Origin: an uncultured Ruminococcus sp.
Lineage (GTDB): Bacteria; Bacillota; Clostridia; Oscillospirales; Ruminococcaceae
Direction: 5' to 3'
Length of the DNA stretch: 7,378 nt
NCBI GenBank assembly: GCA_947178195.1
Contig: CAMWXM010000140.1
Span: forward strand, 1 to 7,378
Below are positions 1-6,155 of this stretch, piece by piece. Position 1 is the stretch's first letter. Each line of letters starts with the position of its first letter. The position numbers and the translations under genes are program-made. A model generated the notes under the pieces. The model worked only from the letters and a program-made list of their open reading frames with translations. It was not told the origin of the DNA and searched no databases.

Positions 1-48
1 GCTGATTTGAGCCGCTTCCACAAAAGGCTAACTGGCGCGGCGGAATGA
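1..48 (+). CDS. Possible 3' end of a plus-strand gene entering from the left
   Basis: Plus frame 1 is open from the first base for 15 codons and ends in TGA at 46-48 (reads ADLSRFHKRLTGAAE). The other two plus frames hit stops almost at once. The stretch is GC-rich, unlike everything to its right, so it could be the tail of a host gene converging on the defence genes. Fifteen codons are too few to identify a product. One minus-strand frame is also open here, so coding is not proven. Confidence 0.25.
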   Translation, partial: ADLSRFHKRLTGAAE

Positions 49-56
49 GCTGCGCC
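34..56 (+). repeat. GC-rich inverted repeat (hairpin) spanning the possible stop codon
   Basis: The arms GGCGCGGC (34-41) and GCTGCGCC (49-56) pair over 8 bp in plus-strand RNA, with one G-U pair and a 7-nt loop that contains the TGA at 46-48. What follows is GGGGTTGTTG, not a proper U-tract, so it is not a clear terminator by itself. It may act with the hairpin at 72-93. Confidence 0.4.
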
Positions 57-71
57 GGGGTTGTTGATTAT

Positions 72-104
72 GTCATATCGGAAGCGGTATGACATTTTCT
101 TTTT
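72..104 (+). terminator. Probable intrinsic terminator, plus orientation
   Basis: GTCATATCG (72-80) and CGGTATGAC (85-93) form a 9-bp stem with one U-G pair and a GAAG tetraloop. It is followed by ATTTTCTTTTT (94-104), a good U-tract for plus-strand RNA. It would stop transcription arriving from the left, converging on the minus-strand genes. The stem overlaps the last codons and stop of the effector gene. On the minus strand the same stem has an A-C mismatch and no T-run behind it, so it is a poor terminator for the CBASS operon. Confidence 0.5.
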
Positions 105-690
105 CCAAAATCCAGCTTCCCCTTGTTCCTCTAAAAGCATCATTAAAATATTCGCCGGAAAAATTACCTTCCGAATAAGTTAAGGTCATAAATCCATGAT
201 GTATATGCAACTTGTCGCTTTCCTTTTGTTTTGGTCTGTTCTGATAATAATAACTTAATGTAATGTCAGCATCTCTTATTTCTAAAAATGTTTGGGTATT
301 AAAAGATTCTGACTGCTCAAAAATACTTTTTATTGTAATTTTGTCAAAAGTCTGTTTAATGTATAAACTTCCCGTAAATTCTGTTCCATCTGCAAAATTG
401 CTGTTCCCTTTGATTATCCATTTGCCGGAGAAATTGGGTACTTTGGTAATTTTAATAAATAAATTTGTTTTCCAAAGATGATTGTTAAACAGCCATTTAA
501 ATACGCTATAAAAAAGTCCGACAGATGGAACAATAAAAAGATTGAAAAACATAATCCAAAAGTTAGTTATAATAGCATCCTTCAACAACAGATTAAAAAG
601 GAGTAAAACTGCGGAACATAATAAAATACTAATCACAAAAATTATCCTATAAATCTTTTCCCGAATTTCAGTATTTAATGAGTATTGCAT
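73..690 (-). CDS. cap15: CBASS effector, two TM helices plus beta-rich sensor domain (Cap15-type)
   Basis: The 205-residue protein has two strongly hydrophobic helices (about 15-36 and 41-63) with a very short turn between them. A basic linker follows, then a beta-rich domain (about 85-198) opening with PNFSGKW and rich in alternating hydrophobic strands (GSLYIKQ, KITIKSI, FMTLTYS, SGEYF). This matches the Cap15 architecture: a 2TM anchor followed by a beta-barrel that binds the cyclic nucleotide made by the partner synthase, after which the protein oligomerises in the inner membrane and disrupts it. Assignment rests on architecture and on the neighbouring CD-NTase, not on an alignment. The ATG at 690 shares a base with the stop of the synthase gene (TAATG) and has a strong AAGGGAGG site 8 nt upstream. 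Length fits the family. No clear minus-strand terminator is seen after it. Confidence 0.85.
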   Translation of the reverse strand: MQYSLNTEIREKIYRIIFVISILLCSAVLLLFNLLLKDAIITNFWIMFFNLFIVPSVGLFYSVFKWLFNNHLWKTNLFIKITKVPNFSGKWIIKGNSNFADGTEFTGSLYIKQTFDKITIKSIFEQSESFNTQTFLEIRDADITLSYYYQNRPKQKESDKLHIHHGFMTLTYSEGNFSGEYFNDAFRGTRGSWILEKENVIPLPI

Positions 691-1619
691 TATAAATGCC
701 TCCCTTGATATACTTCAATTAACTTACCAACAAATTGTTTGGCAGCTTCCTTGTTCCACTGTGTGTTTGAATTGCCAAACAATTTCCATTGTTTATGCTG
801 ACACAAAAACGCATCATAGCTAGTGGTATCGGAAAGATAGTTTAAGATATTATAAAATGTTGTTAAATGAGAGTCTCTGTCAAATAAACTGTCCGGCACA
901 TTAAAAAGCAAATTTTCTATAAAATATGATGGTGCTAATTTTTCATCAATTATTCCTTTGTCAACCAACAGAGATTTAATCTTTTTTATGTATCTAATCG
1001 TTACTTTGTAATTTTTGCCAGTTCTGCCGTTTTTATCTTCGCCGTTTTCTTTGTGAAGTTTTGGATAATTTATGATATAATCTCCTGTATCACTGTTGTT
1101 TAATGAAATGCCATGTTCATAGTGATCGGGATTCAATGGCTCATATTCCGAAAAAGTCCAATAATCCTTGTACAAAAAGCAAGGAACGACATCTACATCT
1201 ATATTTGGGTTTTGTAAAGAAATTTTTATAGATTTTGCCTTACATTTAATTCTAGATACAGATTTATATTTTGCGGCTTCTGCATAAAGCTCTTGGTAAA
1301 TTCGTGTCTTGAATTGTTCAAATGTCATATCTGTTTGAACAAATGCATTGTTAAACTTTTGTTTTGCCAATGCATCCAATTTAGAATCATCATACCTAAA
1401 AACACCATTGTATTGAAGCACAATGTCAACATCAGACTCGCGTCTAATGTTAGTATGATTTGCATACGAGCCTTGCAAATAGATTTCAAAGTTCTGAGCG
1501 TTCGATTTAATAAAATCTAAATTTTCAAGCCTATTTTTCATAAAATCATAGCCATGCTTACATAAATCTGTGCTGGCTATTTTAGACCAGTTTGATAAAA
1601 TTTCATCGGTAATTTTCAT
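690..1619 (-). CDS. CD-NTase (cGAS/DncV-like nucleotidyltransferase) of a CBASS system
   Basis: The protein has 309 residues from the ATG at 1619. It carries the polymerase-beta-type core: the LQGSYANHT loop (about residue 49), the metal-binding pair in ESDVDIV (about 61-67) and a third acidic strand, NIDVDVVP (about 139-146). An alpha-helical C-terminal half follows (about 200-309, with TIRYIKKIKSLL and SYFIENLLF), as in enzymes that make cyclic di- or trinucleotides. It should stay inactive until phage infection, then make the signal for the membrane effector encoded next, to which it is coupled by TAATG. Neither Cap2/Cap3 nor HORMA/TRIP13 genes follow within the window, so this is the minimal type I layout. 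A GAGG site 8 nt upstream supports ATG 1619; a TTG one codon earlier (1622) is the alternative. Clade and nucleotide product cannot be read from the sequence. Confidence 0.9.
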   Translation of the reverse strand: MKITDEILSNWSKIASTDLCKHGYDFMKNRLENLDFIKSNAQNFEIYLQGSYANHTNIRRESDVDIVLQYNGVFRYDDSKLDALAKQKFNNAFVQTDMTFEQFKTRIYQELYAEAAKYKSVSRIKCKAKSIKISLQNPNIDVDVVPCFLYKDYWTFSEYEPLNPDHYEHGISLNNSDTGDYIINYPKLHKENGEDKNGRTGKNYKVTIRYIKKIKSLLVDKGIIDEKLAPSYFIENLLFNVPDSLFDRDSHLTTFYNILNYLSDTTSYDAFLCQHKQWKLFGNSNTQWNKEAAKQFVGKLIEVYQGRHL

Positions 1620-1666
1620 CAATTTGACCTCATAAAATATAATATCATTATTTATAACTTTATAAA

Positions 1667-1695
1667 AGTACAGTAATTTGCCTATTTTTTGTCAA
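1667..1695 (-). promoter_or_regulatory. Probable sigma-70/sigma-A promoter of the CBASS operon
   Basis: On the minus strand a perfect TTGACA (1695-1690) lies 17 nt from TGTACT (1672-1667), which matches 4 of 6 bases of the -10 consensus. Transcription would start near 1660, leaving a leader of about 40 nt before the CD-NTase start. Just downstream the leader holds two copies of TTATAAA and a small inverted repeat, ATAAT-GAT-ATTAT, of unknown meaning. The remainder of the 233-nt gap (about 1696-1855) shows no gene and no convincing terminator for the upstream operon, only a weak 6-bp AATGTT/AACATT stem. Confidence 0.5.
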
Positions 1696-1855
1696 AAAGT
1701 TTGGGGCAGTTTATTTCTTGTTATTAAGAGGAAAATCAATTGTAAAATCCACGTTTATTATTCTGCATTTAATATCATAAGTTTTTTATTGTCTATATGC
1801 TGTATATGTTGTTTTGATACAATGTTTCATCCCCAACATTTGCTCAAATCAATAT

Positions 1856-3943
1856 CTAGTTTTTCAATGTTTTGTCATGAATATTTTTACCAATCCAGCT
1901 ATTGCAAATATTCTCATAAGAAATTTTACCATCTTCTAACCAATGCCCAATATATTGCGGATTATGACTATTCGGAGTCGGAGAAACATCATCAATTCGT
2001 ACTTGTACAGGAGTCCTTACACAATCTCCCGTTATTATTGCATGTTGCTGCGGAATAATTGGCAATTGCTCTAATAAATCTGCATTTGCACTCGAAATTA
2101 AACCTTTCACGTATTTTTGATCATCTGGGTTTTGCAATCTATGGATAATGAATGAATTGCACTGGGAAAGCACCGTTTTAGACAGTTCAGAGGGACGTTG
2201 ACTGGATACAACTAAAGATATGCCATATTTTCTGCCTTCGCGTGCAATTCTTTCAAAAACAATTTTTGCAACAGAATCTTTATTTTCTGCAATATAGTTT
2301 TGGGCTTCTTCAAGAACAAGAACTATAGGATACGTTCCTCTCTGATCGGGAGAAAAATTCGAAACAAATTCAAGAATGATTCTTCCTAACAGACCTGCCA
2401 CAGTTTCTAAAACTTCATATGGTAATTGAGAAATATCGACTATCGTTATCTGATTCGTACTTTCTGTGTTTATAGAACACTCATCATTATATTTTTTTAT
2501 AAAATTATTTTTGTCTGCTTTCGCAAAATATTTATTATAGTCTCCCAAAAGCAATGATAAAAACTGAGGTAGTATAGACCTGTTAAATTCATTCACATCT
2601 TTTAGCATTAAAGGTATTGCCATTCTTTTGTCATTAAGAAAACTATTCATTCTTAATCGTAAAGTTGAAACAAATTCATTTATTCTGTTATTGTTTGTTC
2701 CTTCTTGTGATATTGCGGTATCTAGAAATTTTGTACACAATTCTTGGTAACTGAACCATAACGGTAAATCTATATTTTGTTCACTCGTAATTTCTATGCT
2801 TAAATTTAGTGCGCTCATTTTTGTTATCATTGACGATAATTCTGATACTACAGTTTCTATTTCTGTAGGTTTTGGAGCTTGATACGAATCCCCGGATTGA
2901 TTTGGAATTTTTACTAAAATATCATTTAAATTAATATTTTCTACCACAATATTTTTTGATTTGATATCTAATATAGCTTCAGAAAAATTTTTGATTTTCC
3001 AATACTCATTTTTTGATGACTGAATTTGTTCCAAAATATCCTGCAAAGATTGTAGCAATGCTCTCGAATATAAACATTTTGCTTCTACTTCCTGTTCATT
3101 TTTTGCCAGTCCGATTGCTTGATTTAAAATAGGTGCTTGCGTTCCATCACTCGGTTTTAGCAATGCTTTAAAATCCTGCCAATTCATAAACCAATATGGG
3201 ACATTCACCTTATCTTCACCACCATAGTAATAGGCATTTATTAGTTTTAACTCTTCGTTTTGTTCTACATCATTTGGCAAAAATGCTGACTTGTACTCTC
3301 CGTTTGTATCAAAAATCACAAAATGAGCATTTGTTAATTTCTTGCCATTCTTATATTCATACTTAAAGAGATTTCTTAAAATTGAGGTTAAAGTACAAGA
3401 TTTTCCAGATCCAGTATTTCCTAGAATCGCAGCATGTTTTACAAAAAACTGATCAGGACAAATTTTTACTTTATAATCTTGAAAAGCAGGAGAAATACCT
3501 ATCGGAAGATAGAAATCGGTTTCATAACATATATCAGAATCTTGCTTATTGTCAAAAATGTGATCCAAATCCTTTTCGGTCACATACCATACAGGATTGT
3601 CTAATGCAGGAAAACTGTAGACCCCTTGCATAAAATATTCTTTTCCGTTCTTTTGTGCTATAGTACCAAGCATCGTTGCCGATATATATCGAGCGGAAGT
3701 TGGTAAAGATATTGATGCTGTATTTTTATCTAACTCCATTTCTTCTTTCATAGTTACTCGTGTTATTAAAGCTACAACCCTATCTGAACCAACTGGAATT
3801 ATTAAGTATGAATTTATTCGAGCGATTTCATAAATATCACTTATACCACTCTTATATGACCCTTTTAATTCTTCGTCAATTTTGATGAATACTCGAAAAT
3901 TGTCAACAGACAAAACCCTGCCAATTATTCTATTCTGAAGCAT
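1856..3943 (-). CDS. herA: HerA-type FtsK/HerA-family ATPase, partner of SIR2
   Basis: The protein has 695 residues from the ATG at 3943. An N-terminal beta-barrel (HAS-barrel-like, RIIGRVLSVDNFRVFIKI, residues ~5-60) precedes a RecA-like core: Walker A GNTGSGKS (175-182), Walker B IVLVLEEAQN (540-549, with the paired glutamates 545/546), the arginine-bearing REGRKYG (568-574) and SSQRPSEL (580-587). Such proteins form hexamers; in SIR2-HerA defence the HerA ring assembles with SIR2 and drives its NAD depletion, with ATPase and possibly nuclease activity. About 365 residues lie between Walker A and B, including a long helical insert. An ATG 15 nt upstream (3958) is possible but has no ribosome site, whereas GAGGA (3956-3952) sits 8 nt before 3943. 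The start overlaps the end of the SIR2 frame by 14 nt, implying translational coupling. Confidence 0.9.
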   Translation of the reverse strand: MLQNRIIGRVLSVDNFRVFIKIDEELKGSYKSGISDIYEIARINSYLIIPVGSDRVVALITRVTMKEEMELDKNTASISLPTSARYISATMLGTIAQKNGKEYFMQGVYSFPALDNPVWYVTEKDLDHIFDNKQDSDICYETDFYLPIGISPAFQDYKVKICPDQFFVKHAAILGNTGSGKSCTLTSILRNLFKYEYKNGKKLTNAHFVIFDTNGEYKSAFLPNDVEQNEELKLINAYYYGGEDKVNVPYWFMNWQDFKALLKPSDGTQAPILNQAIGLAKNEQEVEAKCLYSRALLQSLQDILEQIQSSKNEYWKIKNFSEAILDIKSKNIVVENINLNDILVKIPNQSGDSYQAPKPTEIETVVSELSSMITKMSALNLSIEITSEQNIDLPLWFSYQELCTKFLDTAISQEGTNNNRINEFVSTLRLRMNSFLNDKRMAIPLMLKDVNEFNRSILPQFLSLLLGDYNKYFAKADKNNFIKKYNDECSINTESTNQITIVDISQLPYEVLETVAGLLGRIILEFVSNFSPDQRGTYPIVLVLEEAQNYIAENKDSVAKIVFERIAREGRKYGISLVVSSQRPSELSKTVLSQCNSFIIHRLQNPDDQKYVKGLISSANADLLEQLPIIPQQHAIITGDCVRTPVQVRIDDVSPTPNSHNPQYIGHWLEDGKISYENICNSWIGKNIHDKTLKN

Positions 3944-4313
3944 CTTCAATATCCTCATGTGATTTTTTAGGGTATAATTTTTCCATTGTACTCTTAATGA
4001 CTTCTCGCTCCTCTTCTTCGTATAAATCAGGCATTACATTTTTTACAAATCCGATGAAGGAACTTTGTTCAGAATTTGTTGATTCTATAACATGAATTCT
4101 GCTGTCATTCAATTCTTTTAAACGTTTGATTTTTTCTTCGTCACCATTACTATTATAATTTGCAATAATCAGTGTAAACGAAGGGTTTGAAAGAGCCTGA
4201 TAAATTATATCATTTACATGTTCATCATTGAACGAATATCCTAAACAAATAAGCACTGACTGAGATCGGTGTATTGCCTGCGAAAATTGTCTGAACAATT
4301 CAGAATAAGGCAA
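3930..4313 (-). CDS. C-terminal part of SIR2-family protein, out of frame with its N-terminal part
   Basis: The frame holds about 127 residues and continues the SIR2 fold: LPYSELFRQFSQAI, then SVLICLGYSFNDEHVNDII (the GYSFND segment is typical of the end of the SIR2_2 Rossmann domain), ending in an acidic, lysine-rich tail. It lies one base out of register with the upstream piece. The only start-like codon nearby is TTG at 4313, with no ribosome site, so it is unlikely to be made independently. Its frame opens just after a TAA at 4340-4338. Removing one A from the run at 4335-4328 would join the pieces into one protein of about 390 residues with a seamless TFTLDLPYSEL junction. Confidence 0.8.
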   Translation of the reverse strand: MPYSELFRQFSQAIHRSQSVLICLGYSFNDEHVNDIIYQALSNPSFTLIIANYNSNGDEEKIKRLKELNDSRIHVIESTNSEQSSFIGFVKNVMPDLYEEEEREVIKSTMEKLYPKKSHEDIEDASE

Positions 4314-4314
4314 A

Positions 4315-5103
4315 TCAAGTGTAAAAGTTTTTTTTGTTTACGCATGGATATATTATTAATTGGTTGTCAGTTGATACTTCAAAATTATCATGCAAAGCGA
4401 TTTCTTTTATACCATAAGTATTTGCGGCGGTTGCAGGGGCATAAGCCCATGATAACGAGCCATGAATTTTATAATATCTCAGAACTTTTTCTGCACGATG
4501 CACTTTTCCTGATATACTTTGTCCTGGATAATAAATATCATAATCATATACTTCTGGTCTAAAAAAACGATTGTGCACACCCATAAAACCATTTATGTAA
4601 TGTACTCCCAAATTATCCAAGGCATAGTCAAATGCCATATCATAATTTGTAGTAAACAGGTTTGCACGGCGTAAATTATTAGGACGTTGCAATAGTTTCT
4701 TTATTAGCATCTCATGGTAAAAATATCTATTATTCTTCAAATGTTTATCGTTTTCATATGATTTATGTATTGTTGCTTTTTCCGTATCACAGTGCTCAAA
4801 AAGCCAATTTTGCATAAGATTGATTTTTTTATCAATCTCGGAAGTATCTTCCTGTTTCTTTTCTTTGATAAATCTATCTGCTTGTAAGCAATTAAACAAA
4901 TCTTCATAAGAACAAACAGCATTTGTGGAAAAATAGTTCTTTATTTCGGAAGTCAATTTCTGCCTTAGTTCTTCAGGTATTTCACGAATAATGGGTGTTC
5001 CAAGATGAAAGCTGCTTCCCGCACCTGCAAGAACACTTACATTTTCGAGTTCAAGATATTTTTTTATCTTTAACTTTAATTCTTGTAAATTATCTTCTGT
5101 CAT
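4315..5103 (-). CDS. SIR2-family NAD-consuming defence protein, N-terminal part (frameshifted)
   Basis: The protein has 262 residues from the ATG at 5103. The NAD-binding and catalytic elements are all present: VSVLAGAGSSF (23-32), NLFTTNYDMAFDYAL (148-162, with the conserved Asn153 and Asp155) and YKIHGSLSW (211-219, with the catalytic His214). In SIR2-HerA systems this protein hydrolyses NAD+ on infection, causing abortive infection. The frame ends early: after IIYPCVNKKN it meets TGA at 4317-4315, while the remaining SIR2 sequence continues in another frame. The start at 5103 is preferred over 5124 because AAAGGGGG (5118-5111) sits 7 nt ahead of it. That site overlaps the stop of the ribbon-helix-helix gene. 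As written the gene is broken; it may be a sequencing error, an off phase, or rescued by slippage. Confidence 0.85.
   Translation of the reverse strand: MTEDNLQELKLKIKKYLELENVSVLAGAGSSFHLGTPIIREIPEELRQKLTSEIKNYFSTNAVCSYEDLFNCLQADRFIKEKKQEDTSEIDKKINLMQNWLFEHCDTEKATIHKSYENDKHLKNNRYFYHEMLIKKLLQRPNNLRRANLFTTNYDMAFDYALDNLGVHYINGFMGVHNRFFRPEVYDYDIYYPGQSISGKVHRAEKVLRYYKIHGSLSWAYAPATAANTYGIKEIALHDNFEVSTDNQLIIYPCVNKKNFYT
4328..4335 (-). other. A8 homopolymer at the SIR2 frameshift
   Basis: On the coding strand eight consecutive A follow AAC and precede CTTTTAC. The upstream frame can run no further than TGA at 4317-4315, and the downstream frame is open only after TAA at 4340-4338. The register change must therefore fall in the roughly 20 nt between them, where this run is the only long homopolymer. 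Seven A would restore one continuous SIR2 reading frame. Confidence 0.75.
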
Positions 5104-5116
5104 AAATCCGCCCCCT

Positions 5117-5317
5117 TTATACACCTAAACTAATAATATTATTCTTAACAGTGTTGTCCTTATATGAAAAATAATCTTGAAAATAACTGCCTAAAATACG
5201 CTCGACTGCCACTGTTTTTGCTTGCCCTGACAATTCGCAGAATTTATCAAGTTGCTCGTATATACTTCTTTCTATGCGACAAGACAATATCTTATAATCT
5301 TTTCGTGGGCGTGCCAT
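5117..5317 (-). CDS. Small ribbon-helix-helix (CopG/Arc-like) DNA-binding protein
   Basis: The 66-residue protein starts with the basic MARPRKDYK. It then shows the RHH pattern: a strand (KILSCRIE, about 9-16), helix A (RSIYEQLDKFCELSG, 17-31), a turn and helix B (KTVAVERILGSYFQDYF, 34-50), with a polar tail. Such dimers bind operator DNA through the paired strands. The start ATG follows AAAGGAG (5330-5324) by 6 nt; that site overlaps the stop of the Fe-S gene. Its stop overlaps the ribosome site of SIR2. Placement inside the operon suggests an autoregulator or a component of the defence system; no antitoxin role is visible, as no obvious small toxin is adjacent. Confidence 0.7.
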   Translation of the reverse strand: MARPRKDYKILSCRIERSIYEQLDKFCELSGQAKTVAVERILGSYFQDYFSYKDNTVKNNIISLGV

Positions 5318-5328
5318 TTAAAACTCCT

Positions 5329-6153
5329 TTAACAAAACATCTGTTTTGCAATGTCATCGTTGATAATTCCTTTCACAGCAAGTCTATTTTGATATGCATC
5401 AGTAGTTTCTGACATCATATTTAAGAATAAATCTTTAAGAGTGTACTTGTTCTTTTCAAACCGCATAGCGAAATTTCTAAGCAGTGAAAAAGTCGTGATA
5501 TAGATATTTAAATCAGATGTATATGGAAATGTTTTCAATTTCTCTATCACTGTATAAATATCATGAGAACCTTTTTTAGGAAAATTATTCAAAATAATCA
5601 ATCCGTTTTTAATTTTTTTCTCACATTTAAAGTTGTAACTAACTATATCACTAAGAAGGCGACGGCAGCATTCCAAGGAGTCATTTTGAATATCTACTTC
5701 AATAAAACACTGTTCCTCGGCGATCGTATAGACATATCCATCAAATAAAAGTGACTTGTTAAGATTTGTATTTGCGGCGAAATCAAACAAACAATTTAAA
5801 TATGATGATGCGATAATATTTGAGGGTGCACTAGCTTGTGGTTCAGCAATTAGTTTCAGTACTTCAAAATCATTGACAGCATTATATTTGTATGATTCAA
5901 TCTGCAAGTTTTGTTTTGAGCATTTTATGGCACAAAGCAGACAATATATGCATTTGTTCTCTTTTAGATCAACATCAATGTACCCCTGTTCAAGTTGTTC
6001 GTTGGCAGGCCCGTATTGAAACAATCTAATAGGACATGTATAGCGTTCTGATTTCAGATTATAAAAACCTGTTTTTTCAACGACATCATTATTCGAACAA
6101 GTTTTTCTGTTGCATTCGTCACAAATTTTCCTGTTAATAATTTTTATTCGCAT
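5329..6153 (-). CDS. Two-cluster 4Fe-4S ferredoxin-like protein with unknown C-terminal domain
   Basis: The 274-residue protein has two Cys sets in its first 80 residues: Cys11-x2-Cys14-x4-Cys19 ... Cys40-Pro, and the classic Cys68-x2-Cys71-x2-Cys74-x3-Cys78 (CIYCLLCAIKC). Together they look like ligands for two 4Fe-4S clusters. The remaining ~190 residues match no family I recognise. They carry LLFDGYVY (135-142) and CFIEVDI (149-155), whose Asp138...Glu152-x-Asp154 spacing is loosely like a nuclease core but lacks the usual Lys. Six further cysteines (121, 149, 162, 163, 177, 274) occur. The ATG lies 2 nt after the nuclease stop, with AGAGG (6165-6161) as ribosome site. The tight coupling suggests the two proteins work together. 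A redox sensor, an electron donor, or a structural cluster in a nuclease are all possible. Confidence 0.7.
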   Translation of the reverse strand: MRIKIINRKICDECNRKTCSNNDVVEKTGFYNLKSERYTCPIRLFQYGPANEQLEQGYIDVDLKENKCIYCLLCAIKCSKQNLQIESYKYNAVNDFEVLKLIAEPQASAPSNIIASSYLNCLFDFAANTNLNKSLLFDGYVYTIAEEQCFIEVDIQNDSLECCRRLLSDIVSYNFKCEKKIKNGLIILNNFPKKGSHDIYTVIEKLKTFPYTSDLNIYITTFSLLRNFAMRFEKNKYTLKDLFLNMMSETTDAYQNRLAVKGIINDDIAKQMFC

Positions 6154-6155
6154 AA

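Noticed and set aside
1800..1855. Terminator after HerA
   Set aside because: The AATGTT/AACATT stem is only 6 bp, AT-rich, with an 8-nt loop and no T-run following on the minus strand.
1678..2058. Plus-strand open frame of 126 codons opposite the end of HerA
   Set aside because: Most of it lies antisense to the conserved HerA C-terminus, has no convincing ribosome site, and reads as a Cys/His/Phe/Ser-rich shadow typical of reverse AT-rich coding.
4315..4341. Programmed -1 frameshift on an A AAA AAC heptamer
   Set aside because: The heptamer is present in the zero frame, but a -1 shift leads to the wrong register. The downstream SIR2 piece needs +1 (or one base fewer), so classical -1 shifting does not explain it.
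4737..4922. Minus-strand 61-codon frame inside the SIR2 gene
   Set aside because: It is fully nested in another frame of SIR2, which carries conserved motifs on both sides.
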